This document shows positions 6,201-13,829 of a stretch of DNA of 16,285 bases, in pieces; position 1 is the stretch's first letter, and every line of letters begins with the position of its first letter. This DNA comes from JAAYDY01 sp964500225 (GTDB lineage: Bacteria > Planctomycetota > Phycisphaerae > FEN-1346 > JAACEH01). The translations under genes and the position numbers were made by a program. The stretch is taken from assembly GCA_964500225.1 (NCBI GenBank), contig CAZCOA010000054.1, positions 1-16,285 of the forward strand, given 5' to 3'. Under the pieces are notes generated by a model. It was not told where the DNA came from. It searched no databases and saw only the letters and a list, made by a program, of their open reading frames with translations.

Positions 6201-8876
6201 ATGAGACAAATCGTGCATTGGACAGCGGTCGTCGTGGCGATGGTCGTTGGGATCGGTGTGACGGCAGCACCGGTCGCGGCCCAGGCCGGGTGGCGCGTCA
6301 TGCCCATCCGGAGCCAGGCCGAATGGGACGCCGGCATGGTCGGCGGCGAAGGCGAACAGCATCCCACCGGCATCGCCCGTTGCGTGAGCCGGCCCGACCG
6401 CCTCTACCTGGCGCACGATTGCGGGCAGGCGTGGCGCAGCGACGACAACGGCCTGACCTGGGCCAAGCTCTTGTGCAAAGGCATGTGGGTGGCCAACAGC
6501 CAGGGCATCGAGGCCGACCCCGTGGATGCGAACACGGTCGTCGCCGTGGTGGACGCTGCCAGCAACTACCTGGCCGAAGACTACGAGGGCGTTTACCGCT
6601 CGACCGACGGCGGGGAGAACTGGTCGCTGGTCCTGAGAACGCAGGGCATCGTACAGCGGTTCTACCAGCATTGCATCGTCTGGGACCCGGCGAGCATCGG
6701 CCCCGAGCGGGCGTCGCGGTGGTACGTGGCGATCCCGACCAACGGCCTCTACCGCAGCGAAGACGGCGGCGTCACGTGGACCCTGGCCGTCAGCCTGGCT
6801 TCCGTGGAGAACGTTTACGGCATCTGGGCTCACGGTTCCGACGGGCAGACGCTCTATATGGCCTCCAGCCGCGGGCTCGAGAAGAGCACCGACCGCGGCG
6901 CCTCGTGGACGGCACTGGGCAACCTGCCGTCGGGCACGGTCACCTCCGTGGCCATTCATCCGCAGAACGCCGAGACGATCTACGCCGTGGTGCGCGGCAC
7001 GGGGCTTTACCGCTCGACCAATGGCGGCGCGACGTTCTCGCTGGTACGGAGCTTTGATGCGGTGCGAGTCTTCCTGAGTCCGAGCAATCCGAGCAGAATC
7101 TTTCTGATCGGCCTGAACACCAACAGCCTCGTGAGCTCGAACGGGGGCGCTTCGTGGACAACGGTGTCCGTGACGCCCGCGCCGGGGTTGGGACGGGAAT
7201 GGAAGACCAAGCTTCTGGGCGAGTTCTGCGCCGTCTCGCCCGATCCGCGCGACGCGAACGCGGCCGTCGCCTACAGCAACGCGTGCCTGTGGCGGACCTC
7301 CGACGGCGGCCTGCACTGGGCAGACAGCTCGACGCTCTATACGGGCCACGCCTGGGGCTGGTGGGCCGACGGCGTGGGCTTCGACGTGGCCGATCCGAAC
7401 CGGTTTGTTCTGTTCTGCTGCGACATCAGCATGGACGCGACGACGACCGGCGGCGATTGGTTCACGCGATACCGGGTGCCGTGGGAATGGTACCAGCAAG
7501 GGCTCATCAGTTGGCCGGGCATGTACGCCGGGGACATTCAGCCGATTCCAGGATCTCAGGTGATTGTCGGGTCGGTTGGGATGTACTTCGACACGAAGCT
7601 GGTGCGTTCGGCCAATGGCGGCGCGACGTGGACCATCGTCGATAACGACAGCGAGAACCACTTGTTCGTAGCGTTTCATCCGCAGGAACCGAACCTGGTA
7701 TTCTCGGGCTACAAGCGGTCCACGGATGCGGGCGTGACGTGGCAGAGTATTCCCTACCTGGAGAGTCGCAACGCGTCGATTTTTGGCATGAGCCGCTCGA
7801 ATCCGGACACGATTTACGCCCTGACGCGGCCGCGCGACGACATTCTGCGCAGCGACGACCGGGGCGAGACGTGGCGCGTGTACGCGACCACCTCGTGGAC
7901 GTTCAATCGGTTGGACTCCAAGCCGACGTTCGCCGTCGATCCGGGCAATCCGGACCGGGTGTACACGGTGGACCGGTATGGCGATCTGGCGGTGTTCGAC
8001 GGGACGACGTGGCGCAGCTTGGGCGTGCTGGCGCTGGCGGGCGGCGATTTCGTGCACAATTTCGTGCGCATGGTGGCCGTCGATCCGCGTCACCCGGAGA
8101 TACTCTACGTCGAGATGCAGGCGGCCGGGTTGCCGAGCGTGTTCCGGAGCGTCAACGGCGGCGAGACGTGGGAAGACATCACGTTGAACCTGCCGCGCGT
8201 GGGCAACGGCGGCATCGTCGTGCATCCGTTGACCGGCGATCTGATGCACGGCAGTTGTTTCGGGACGTGGGTTTACCCGCCGCCGTATGCCAGCCCGAAC
8301 GCCCTGTACTGGCGTCTGGGCGCGGGATTCGCCGTGACCGGCTGGCAGGTGTTGGCCAACCACGAGCAGGCGGGAATCCTGGCAACAGAGGTCAGCGACG
8401 GCTGGACCGAGCCTAGGGCCGCCGGGCTGAGAACGTTGCGCATCGCCTTCACGCGCGCCGCCGATCCGGCGACGATTGTCCCGGGCATCGTCACCATTAC
8501 GGGCGCTGTGGGCGGCGACAAGACGTCGATGATCGAGAGCCTATCGCTGGACGAGTCGCAGCAGGTGCTGACGGTGACGATGTCGGTTCCGCTGCCCGAC
8601 GGAGACACGTACACCGTGGCCGTCACGCCGCAACTCAAGGACGCGTTCGGTATGTCCATCGAAGGCGACGCCGACGTGACGCTGAAGGTCCTGGCAGGCG
8701 ACGTGGACGGCAGCGGTTCGGTGACGGCGGCGGACATGCTGGCGGTGCGGGCCGCAGCGGGCAGCGACGTCGAATCCGCGACAGCCCGACTGGACGTGGA
8801 CGGTTCGGGCGCCGTGACGGCGGCGGACATGGCGGCCATCCGGCCCTTCCTGGGCCATGCGATGCCTGGCGAGTAA
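6201..8876 (+). CDS. Secreted Asp-box beta-propeller protein with C-terminal type I dockerin
   Basis: This is an 891-residue exported protein. Residues 1-29 form a signal peptide, with likely cleavage after AAQA. The next roughly 700 residues carry about eleven Asp-box motifs (S-x-D/N-x-G-x-x-W/F), including SDDNGLTW (80-87), STDGGENW (134-141), SEDGGVTW (186-193) and STDRGASW (229-236), the signature of sialidase/BNR, GH74 and sortilin-like propellers. A beta-sandwich follows (RTLRIAFTRA to DVTLKVLAG), like bacterial Ig-like modules. Residues 833-891 are a type I dockerin with two calcium loops (DVDGSGSVTAADM and DVDGSGAVTAADM). Dockerins bind cohesins or act as surface modules in Planctomycetota; no cohesin is visible here. 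A glycosidase role (GH74-like) is possible, but I could not place catalytic residues. GGAG about seven bases upstream supports the ATG. Confidence 0.87.
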   Translation: MRQIVHWTAVVVAMVVGIGVTAAPVAAQAGWRVMPIRSQAEWDAGMVGGEGEQHPTGIARCVSRPDRLYLAHDCGQAWRSDDNGLTWAKLLCKGMWVANSQGIEADPVDANTVVAVVDAASNYLAEDYEGVYRSTDGGENWSLVLRTQGIVQRFYQHCIVWDPASIGPERASRWYVAIPTNGLYRSEDGGVTWTLAVSLASVENVYGIWAHGSDGQTLYMASSRGLEKSTDRGASWTALGNLPSGTVTSVAIHPQNAETIYAVVRGTGLYRSTNGGATFSLVRSFDAVRVFLSPSNPSRIFLIGLNTNSLVSSNGGASWTTVSVTPAPGLGREWKTKLLGEFCAVSPDPRDANAAVAYSNACLWRTSDGGLHWADSSTLYTGHAWGWWADGVGFDVADPNRFVLFCCDISMDATTTGGDWFTRYRVPWEWYQQGLISWPGMYAGDIQPIPGSQVIVGSVGMYFDTKLVRSANGGATWTIVDNDSENHLFVAFHPQEPNLVFSGYKRSTDAGVTWQSIPYLESRNASIFGMSRSNPDTIYALTRPRDDILRSDDRGETWRVYATTSWTFNRLDSKPTFAVDPGNPDRVYTVDRYGDLAVFDGTTWRSLGVLALAGGDFVHNFVRMVAVDPRHPEILYVEMQAAGLPSVFRSVNGGETWEDITLNLPRVGNGGIVVHPLTGDLMHGSCFGTWVYPPPYASPNALYWRLGAGFAVTGWQVLANHEQAGILATEVSDGWTEPRAAGLRTLRIAFTRAADPATIVPGIVTITGAVGGDKTSMIESLSLDESQQVLTVTMSVPLPDGDTYTVAVTPQLKDAFGMSIEGDADVTLKVLAGDVDGSGSVTAADMLAVRAAAGSDVESATARLDVDGSGAVTAADMAAIRPFLGHAMPGE

Positions 8877-9075
8877 GGCGATCGGCCATTTGCGACAACC
8901 GTACCGCGAGCCACGGGCAAAAGGTGTCGGGACCTGACGGAGCTTGCCCCGAGACGGAACGCTCTCCTCAGAAACAGAAAAGGACGAGCGGGCAGGCACG
9001 CCCCTACGCATCAACACACCACGCAGCGAATTGTCGGATAGACTTGAAGCGGCCATGGCGCCTGAGCCACTGCTT
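8877..9075. other. Non-coding gap between convergent genes
   Basis: These 199 bp separate the stop codons of the propeller/dockerin gene and the SMP-30 gene. I see no credible ORF and no hairpin followed by a T-run. The only structure noted is CGGGCAGGCACGCCCCTACG at 8989-9008, with a 4-bp GGGC/GCCC stem. Its reverse complement resembles the start of the abundant GTAGGGGC-type interspersed repeats of many bacteria and may be a decayed copy. Confidence 0.4.
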
Positions 9076-9951
9076 CTATGGCCATCCTGCGCTGCGCGTG
9101 GCCAGACGGAGACGCCAGACGCTGCTGGTGGCGGTGATGAAGAGTGTGTCGCCGTCGGGGCCGCCGAAGGCGCAGTTGGCAGCCGTCTGCGGCGTGCGGA
9201 TGCGGCCGAGCATCCGGCCATCGGGGGCGAACACATGGACGCCGTCGCCGGCCGTCACAAATAGCCGCCCCGCCGCGTCCGTCCGCATACCGTCGGGAAC
9301 GCCCGGTGCGATCACGGCGAACACCTCGCCGCCGCCGAGCGAGTGGTCGGCGCTGACCGTGAAGCGGCGGACATGGTGGATCGTCGTGTCGCTGTCGGCA
9401 ATGTAGAGCAGCCGCTCGTCGGGCGAGAAGCACAGGCCGTTGGGCCGCGAGAAATCCGACGCGACCGCCACGGGTTCGCTTGCCCACGGGTCGAGGCGAA
9501 AGACATAGTTGGCCGGCTGCTCGCACTGATCGGGCTGGATGCCATAGGGCGGATCGGTAAACCAGATGGTCCCGTCCCGCTGGACGACGATATCGTTCGG
9601 CGAATTCAGCTTGCGGCCCTGGAAGGCGGCCGCCACGGTAGTCACCTGCCCCTGCGGCGACGTTCGCGTGACGGTGCGGCTGCCGTGCTCGCATGTCAGG
9701 AGGTTTCCCTTCGGATCGATTGTGTTGCCGTTGGCGTGGCGGCTCGGGCGCCGCCAGGGCGCCACTCCGTCGGCGGGCGTCCAACGGTAGATCGTGTCGC
9801 CGGGAATGTCGCTGAAGACAAGGCACCCCATGGCCGCCCACCATGTCGGCCCCTCGGTAAAACCGAATCCGTCGGCCAGGCGTTCCAGACGACTGTCGTC
9901 GCGCAGCACCTGGTAGAAGGCATCCTCAAGGATTTCGATACAGTCATCCAT
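9076..9951 (-). CDS. SMP-30/gluconolactonase family lactonase
   Basis: This is a 291-residue six-bladed propeller protein of the SMP-30/gluconolactonase/LRE family, which hydrolyses sugar lactones to aldonic acids with a divalent metal. The usual ligands fit E33 (FTEGPTW), N171 (RPNGLCFSPDE) and D220 (GVPDGMRTD); N117/N120 of LNSPNDIV and the HANGNTID stretch are also typical. There is no signal peptide, so it should act in the cytoplasm. The start at 9951 is chosen for AAAGGA about nine bases upstream and because homology-like sequence begins soon after; an in-frame extension to 10005 has no such support. It follows the zinc dehydrogenase by 84 bp on the same strand, so the pair could oxidise a sugar to its lactone and then open it. 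The substrate is not determinable from sequence. Confidence 0.92.
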   Translation of the reverse strand: MDDCIEILEDAFYQVLRDDSRLERLADGFGFTEGPTWWAAMGCLVFSDIPGDTIYRWTPADGVAPWRRPSRHANGNTIDPKGNLLTCEHGSRTVTRTSPQGQVTTVAAAFQGRKLNSPNDIVVQRDGTIWFTDPPYGIQPDQCEQPANYVFRLDPWASEPVAVASDFSRPNGLCFSPDERLLYIADSDTTIHHVRRFTVSADHSLGGGEVFAVIAPGVPDGMRTDAAGRLFVTAGDGVHVFAPDGRMLGRIRTPQTAANCAFGGPDGDTLFITATSSVWRLRLATRSAGWP

Positions 9952-10035
9952 GGAACACGTCCTTTCACCCGGCGGCCTCGAACAATGAATGCATCGTGTG
10001 CGCATCGCCGCAGGCCGTCTCTCGCACCGTCTCGG

Positions 10036-11271
10036 TCAGATGCGGAATGCCGCCTTGACGCAGCGTGTGCGCCCTTTGCCCGTCACGGTGCGGAACGCGT
10101 CGCGGTAATCGGCCAGTGGGAAGGTGTGCGTCAACAGGCCATCGGTTTTCAGGCGGCCGTCGAGAATCATCTCGTGCACAATCTGGTACGTGTGCCGCCG
10201 TTGGGGGTCGCTCGCCTCCAGGGCGCGGCCGTGCGTGCCGCTGATGGTCAGGTGCTTGTGCGTCACGGGGTCCCAGTCCACCCAGCGGGCGTGGCCCATG
10301 CCCACAATGATCACATGGCCGCCCGAACGGGCCACGCGCAGCGCATCCTCCGTGGCGTTGCGCGAGCCGATGGCGTCGTACACCCGGTCGGCTCCGTCCA
10401 ACAGGATCGGTTTGCCGAACGAGCCCTTGAAGACCTTCGTCTGGAACACCTTGCCCAGGTACGTGATGAGGTCGCTGCGGGCATAGTCCCGCGGCAGAAT
10501 GACGAGGTTCGCGCCGCGGGCCTCGGCCAGTTCGCGCTGGAAATCGTGTCGCACCAGCGCCACGATCCTGGCGCGGCTCCCGACGGCCCGGATGGCGTCG
10601 ATGACCGCCAGGCCGATGATACCGCCGCCGATGACCAGGACGGTTTCGTCGTCCTGCGGCCGATGGCGCATCACCGCATGGAGACCGCACGCCAGAGGAT
10701 CGACCAGAACGGCCTGGTCGTCGGTGAGGCGGTCTGGCACCTTGTACACCTGCGACCGGTGGGCCACGACGGCTTCGCCCCAGAAGCCCCCGGTGAAGGC
10801 GTTGAAGCCGATGGACATGCCCGGCGGCAGGCCTCCCTCGGTCAGGCGGTGGCAACTAGCCATGAGGCCCTCGCGGCACATCGGGCACACAGGCTCGATG
10901 CCGCGCGGCTCGCAGGAAAGGATCGGCTCCACGTTCACGCGGTCGCCAACGCGAAAACCGGCGGCCTCGGCGCCGACCTCGATGATGCGGCCGATACTCT
11001 CGTGCCCCATGACCATCGGCGTCGAGAGAAACGCCTTGGCAAAACTATCGGGCGGGTTTCCCAGGGTGATCATGGCGATGTCACTGCCGCAGATGCCGCC
11101 GAGGATCGGCCGGATTTTCACCCATTGTGGCGAAGGTAGTTGCGGCTCTGGCCAGTCGGTCCGGTACCGGAGTTTGGCCAGGCGGCTCCAGAAGACGCCT
11201 CGCCAGAACCGCGACAGAAGCTTGATCGGAAGATAACGAACCGGTGCAATGTCGTTCACAATCGCGCGCAT
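10036..11271 (-). CDS. Zinc-dependent medium-chain dehydrogenase (MDR/threonine or sugar dehydrogenase-like)
   Basis: This is a 411-residue NAD(P)-dependent dehydrogenase of the MDR superfamily. Catalytic zinc residues are C61 (GGICGSD) and H90-E91 (MGHESIG); D191 or C195 in VDPLACGLHA may complete the site. The structural-zinc lobe is C120-x8-C129-x2-C132-x7-C140, with a longer first gap than the common C-x2-C-x2-C-x7-C. The Rossmann motif is VLVIGGGIIGLAV (211-223). An unusual N-terminal stretch of about 35 residues, rich in Arg and Trp (11-45), makes it longer than the typical 340-350. MRAI at 11271 is the usual MDR start and has GGAG six bases upstream; the frame continues to a GTG at 11313 without such support. 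It has its own promoter candidate and sits between the sulfatase and the lactonase. A sugar 1-dehydrogenase role is inferred from that context. Confidence 0.9.
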   Translation of the reverse strand: MRAIVNDIAPVRYLPIKLLSRFWRGVFWSRLAKLRYRTDWPEPQLPSPQWVKIRPILGGICGSDIAMITLGNPPDSFAKAFLSTPMVMGHESIGRIIEVGAEAAGFRVGDRVNVEPILSCEPRGIEPVCPMCREGLMASCHRLTEGGLPPGMSIGFNAFTGGFWGEAVVAHRSQVYKVPDRLTDDQAVLVDPLACGLHAVMRHRPQDDETVLVIGGGIIGLAVIDAIRAVGSRARIVALVRHDFQRELAEARGANLVILPRDYARSDLITYLGKVFQTKVFKGSFGKPILLDGADRVYDAIGSRNATEDALRVARSGGHVIIVGMGHARWVDWDPVTHKHLTISGTHGRALEASDPQRRHTYQIVHEMILDGRLKTDGLLTHTFPLADYRDAFRTVTGKGRTRCVKAAFRI

Positions 11272-11300
11272 GCGCCGCTCCAGATACGGCCCAATGTTGA

Positions 11301-11316
11301 GACGTGACCACACGTC
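11301..11316. promoter_or_regulatory. Inverted repeat in the dehydrogenase leader, next to a nine-base homopolymer
   Basis: GACGTG-ACCA-CACGTC is a perfect inverted repeat with 6-bp arms in the predicted 5' leader of the dehydrogenase gene. Directly beside it is a run of nine C (11316-11324; G9 on the coding strand). It could be an operator or an RNA hairpin. Confidence 0.4.
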
Positions 11317-11343
11317 CCCCCCCCGAGGCTGCCGGTCGTCGTC

Positions 11344-11371
11344 ATTGTAGAGGGACCGCCGAGATCGTCAA
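11344..11371 (-). promoter_or_regulatory. Predicted sigma70-type promoter of the dehydrogenase-lactonase pair
   Basis: On the minus strand, TTGACG (11366-11371) and TACAAT (11344-11349) are spaced by 16 bp, each one mismatch from consensus. Initiation near 11337 gives a leader of about 66 nt. The dehydrogenase and lactonase genes can therefore be expressed separately from the sulfatase gene upstream. Confidence 0.6.
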
Positions 11372-11414
11372 GCCTGACGTAGCGGCTTCCGTAGCGAGGC
11401 GGCCGGTCCAGCGG

Positions 11415-13067
11415 CTACCGCTGCCGCTCGCGCCAGGCCTTGGCGGCACGCAACAAGTCATCGCGAGCTATGACGCCGCAGCGGGCGGCCCAGGCCTCGT
11501 ACTCGGCGACCATCTCCGCCACCCGGCGCGGGTGCGCGGCCGCCACGTCGCACGACTCGGTGCGGTCGGCGTCCATATCGTAGAGCTCCCATCCGCCGCG
11601 ACGGTCGGCGGGATCGAACCCGCCGCGGCCGCTGGTGGCGCCGGTGAAGTTCCTGACGAGTTTCCACCGGCCGCGCCGCACGGCGGCGTTGCCCTCGTGC
11701 TCGAACAGAAGCGTCACGTCGCGGTCGCGTCCTTCGAAAACCGGAACCAGGCTCGTCCCCTCCATGGGCAGAATGCGGCGACCGTTGAACTCCTCGGGAT
11801 AGCCGATGCCCGTGATGTCCACGAGGGTCGCCATGATATCGGTGAGTTGGCCCGGCTGGTGGCGCAGTTCGCCGCGCGCGGTAATGCCCGCCGGCCAATG
11901 CACGATCAGGGGCGTGGCGATGCCGCCCTCGTGGGTCCAATGCTTATACAGGCGAAACGGCGTGTTCGAGAGGTTGGCCCATTCGACGCCGTAGGACTGG
12001 TACGTGGACTCGTCGCCGGGCATGATGTGGGGGTCGTTGCCGTAGCGAACAGGGCGACCGTCGGGCGTACATGAGCCTGTGCCGATCTCGCGGCCGGCGG
12101 CTTGTCGGCCCCACTCGGCCGACAACTCCTCGGCGCAGCCGCCGTTATCGGACAGGAACAGAATCAGCGTGTTGTCCAGTTGCCCGTGGCGACGCAGGGC
12201 GTCGAGGATGCGGCCGATGCCCTGGTCCATGCAATCGATCTGGGCGGCGTACACTTCCATGCGTCGCTCCTGCCACGGCTTGTCGGGGGCGTCGGCCCAG
12301 GCCGGCACGGCCGGGTCGCGCGGCGAAAGCCGCCACGCCGGATCAATCAGCCCCAGGTCGATCATGCGACGGAGCCTTTGGCGGCGCAGCTCGTCCCATC
12401 CGGCGGCGAAGCGGCCCTTGTACCGGGCGATGTCGGCCGGCTTGGCGTGCAGAGGCCAGTGCGGCGCGGTGTAGGCGACGTACTGGAAGAAGGGCCGGTC
12501 CGGCGTTTCACGAAAATGGCGGTCGATGAAGTCCGCGGCGTGGTCGCTGATGGCGTCGGTGTAATAGAAGTCGGGATCGTTGCGGACTTCCTCGTCGATG
12601 AAGCGTCCGTCGCGGACGATCATGCGCGGCGAGAAGTAGTTGCCTGCGCCGCAGAGGGTGCCGAAGTAGCGATCGAAGCCGCGGCGCTCGGGCCGGGAGT
12701 CACAACCTGGATCCCTCTGGTAATCGTCGCGAGTGAGGTGCCATTTGCCGGACATATACGTGCGGTAGCCTCCGGCACCGAGCAGTTCGGCAAGCGTGAT
12801 GCCATTGTGGTTGAGGTTGCCTTCGTAGCCGTCGGGGCCGTCGTAACCGGTCAGGATGCCGATGCCGACCTGGTGCGGATGCAGTCCGGTCATGAGGCTG
12901 GCCCGCGACGGGCTGCACCGCGGCGTGCTGCTGAATTGGGTGAAGCGAATGCCGCCGGCGGCCAGGCCGTCGAGGTTCGGCGTCCGGACCTCGCCGCCGT
13001 AGCAGCCGAGGTCGCTGTAGCCCATGTCGTCATTGAGAATCAGTAGAATGTTCGGGCGGTTCGGCAT
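11415..13067 (-). CDS. Type I sulfatase (arylsulfatase A-like), no signal peptide
   Basis: This is a 550-residue sulfatase that removes sulfate esters using formylglycine and calcium. The formylglycine motif is C51-S-P-S-R55 (CSPSRASLMTG). Metal ligands are D13-D14 (LNDDMG) and D307-N308 (LSDNGG); other active-site residues are K108 and H110 (SGKWHL), H203 (APHWPLH) and K375 (LYKHWTHEGG). The sequence after DNGG, with MPGDESTYQSYG and NTPFRLYKHW, is typical of a large arylsulfatase subgroup common in Planctomycetota. The N-terminus goes straight into the first strand (PNRPNILLILNDDMG), so the protein is predicted cytoplasmic unless the true start lies upstream; GGAG eight bases before this ATG supports the start as given. 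A formylglycine-generating enzyme must be encoded elsewhere. It is the first gene of the minus-strand cluster, followed by the dehydrogenase after 143 bp. Confidence 0.94.
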   Translation of the reverse strand: MPNRPNILLILNDDMGYSDLGCYGGEVRTPNLDGLAAGGIRFTQFSSTPRCSPSRASLMTGLHPHQVGIGILTGYDGPDGYEGNLNHNGITLAELLGAGGYRTYMSGKWHLTRDDYQRDPGCDSRPERRGFDRYFGTLCGAGNYFSPRMIVRDGRFIDEEVRNDPDFYYTDAISDHAADFIDRHFRETPDRPFFQYVAYTAPHWPLHAKPADIARYKGRFAAGWDELRRQRLRRMIDLGLIDPAWRLSPRDPAVPAWADAPDKPWQERRMEVYAAQIDCMDQGIGRILDALRRHGQLDNTLILFLSDNGGCAEELSAEWGRQAAGREIGTGSCTPDGRPVRYGNDPHIMPGDESTYQSYGVEWANLSNTPFRLYKHWTHEGGIATPLIVHWPAGITARGELRHQPGQLTDIMATLVDITGIGYPEEFNGRRILPMEGTSLVPVFEGRDRDVTLLFEHEGNAAVRRGRWKLVRNFTGATSGRGGFDPADRRGGWELYDMDADRTESCDVAAAHPRRVAEMVAEYEAWAARCGVIARDDLLRAAKAWRERQR

Positions 13068-13133
13068 CGCGAGTTCTCCGTGAGTCCATGCGACGGCAAG
13101 AAATCATGGGGCCGGGGCAAGAGGCGCGACTAC

Positions 13134-13146
13134 CGGAGATTCTCCG
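13134..13146. promoter_or_regulatory. Operator-like inverted repeat overlapping the sulfatase -10 box
   Basis: CGGAGA-T-TCTCCG is a perfect 13-bp inverted repeat around one central base. It overlaps the predicted -10 box of the sulfatase promoter, the position expected for a repressor site. The cognate regulator is unknown. Confidence 0.45.
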
Positions 13147-13166
13147 CCGGCGGGGTCGGTTGTCAA
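13139..13166 (-). promoter_or_regulatory. Predicted sigma70-type promoter of the sulfatase gene
   Basis: On the minus strand, a consensus TTGACA (13161-13166) is followed after 16 bp by GAGAAT (13139-13144), a four-of-six -10 match. The leader would be about 65 nt. Confidence 0.55.
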
Positions 13167-13201
13167 TCCACATTTCACAGGACAACGCGTGACGCGACGC
13201 C

Positions 13202-13230
13202 TTGACGGCTCGCGCGGCCGCCGATAGGCT
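13202..13230 (+). promoter_or_regulatory. Possible promoter of the 183-residue membrane protein
   Basis: TTGACG (13202-13207) and TAGGCT (13225-13230) are separated by 17 bp. The -35 is good and the -10 weak. Initiation near 13237 leaves a leader of about 26 nt. Confidence 0.4.
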
Positions 13231-13262
13231 GGCCGGCACGAACACCCATTGGAGACACGAAC

Positions 13263-13814
13263 ATGCTGAAGACCTTGTTTCTCGAGGAACCGTTGTGGCT
13301 CTGCCTGGCCTCGGGCCTGGCGCTATTGGTCACGATCGCCGTGTGGCAGAGCCGCCGCACGCGAGGTCCGCTGTACGCGATGGCGTTCTGGGTGGCGTTC
13401 GGCGTGGGCGTGTACGTGGCGGCGACGCTCGTGGACACGCCTCGCGAGAAGGTGGCCAAGGCGTGGGTCGAGATTCGCCAGGCAATTCACGAGCGGCAGG
13501 CCGAGCGGCTACTGAGCTATGTGGCCGACGATTTCAACCACGACGGACTGGACAAGGAGGCGATGCGGCTCCTGGTGGCCACCGCCTTCAAGACCAACGC
13601 CCCGGAGGATGTGACTCTCAGCAACGGCGACCTGGTCGAGAGCGATTCGCAGGTGGACGTGACCGTGTTCGCTCGCTATAAGCCGGTGGAACGGCTCATC
13701 ACACAGTGGCAGGTCACGTTCCGGCCCAGTCCGGACGGCCAGTGGCGGGTTGCAGCCGTGAAGTGCCTCGAACCCAGGCACTGGACACTACCGGGAGTGG
13801 TCCGCAAGCTCTGA
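13263..13814 (+). CDS. Membrane-anchored protein with NTF2-like soluble domain, function unknown
   Basis: This encodes 183 residues. Residues about 10-28 and 36-57 are hydrophobic and predict two membrane helices joined by a short basic loop (QSRRTRG), which by the positive-inside rule should face the cytoplasm. Both termini would then lie outside. Residues about 60-183 form a soluble domain with an opening helix (AKAWVEIRQAIHERQAERLLSYVADDF) and later strands (VDVTVFARY, ITQWQVTFRPSPDGQWRVAAVKCLEP), the pattern of SnoaL/NTF2-like folds. No catalytic residues are recognisable. GGAG eight bases upstream supports the ATG. It diverges from the sulfatase gene and converges on surE with 15 bp between stops; that gap contains the palindrome CCGGCGCCGG (13815-13824). 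Confidence 0.8.
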   Translation: MLKTLFLEEPLWLCLASGLALLVTIAVWQSRRTRGPLYAMAFWVAFGVGVYVAATLVDTPREKVAKAWVEIRQAIHERQAERLLSYVADDFNHDGLDKEAMRLLVATAFKTNAPEDVTLSNGDLVESDSQVDVTVFARYKPVERLITQWQVTFRPSPDGQWRVAAVKCLEPRHWTLPGVVRKL

Positions 13815-13829
13815 CCGGCGCCGGCGGCC

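Noticed and set aside
5934..8363. A very long open frame (about 809 codons) on the minus strand
   Set aside because: It lies opposite the isomerase end and the propeller/dockerin gene. Its composition is Arg/His/Pro/Ala-rich with no domain, as expected for the complement of a GC-rich coding strand.
9343..11139. Open plus-strand frame of about 598 codons
   Set aside because: It is antisense to both the lactonase and the zinc dehydrogenase and spans their intergenic gap; no recognisable domain.
12102..13046. Open plus-strand frame of about 314 codons
   Set aside because: It is antisense to the sulfatase active-site half, which is clearly coding on the minus strand.
13815..13829. Bidirectional terminator between the convergent stops
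   Set aside because: CCGGCGCCGG is a palindrome, but it has no loop and no flanking T-runs, so an intrinsic terminator cannot be supported.
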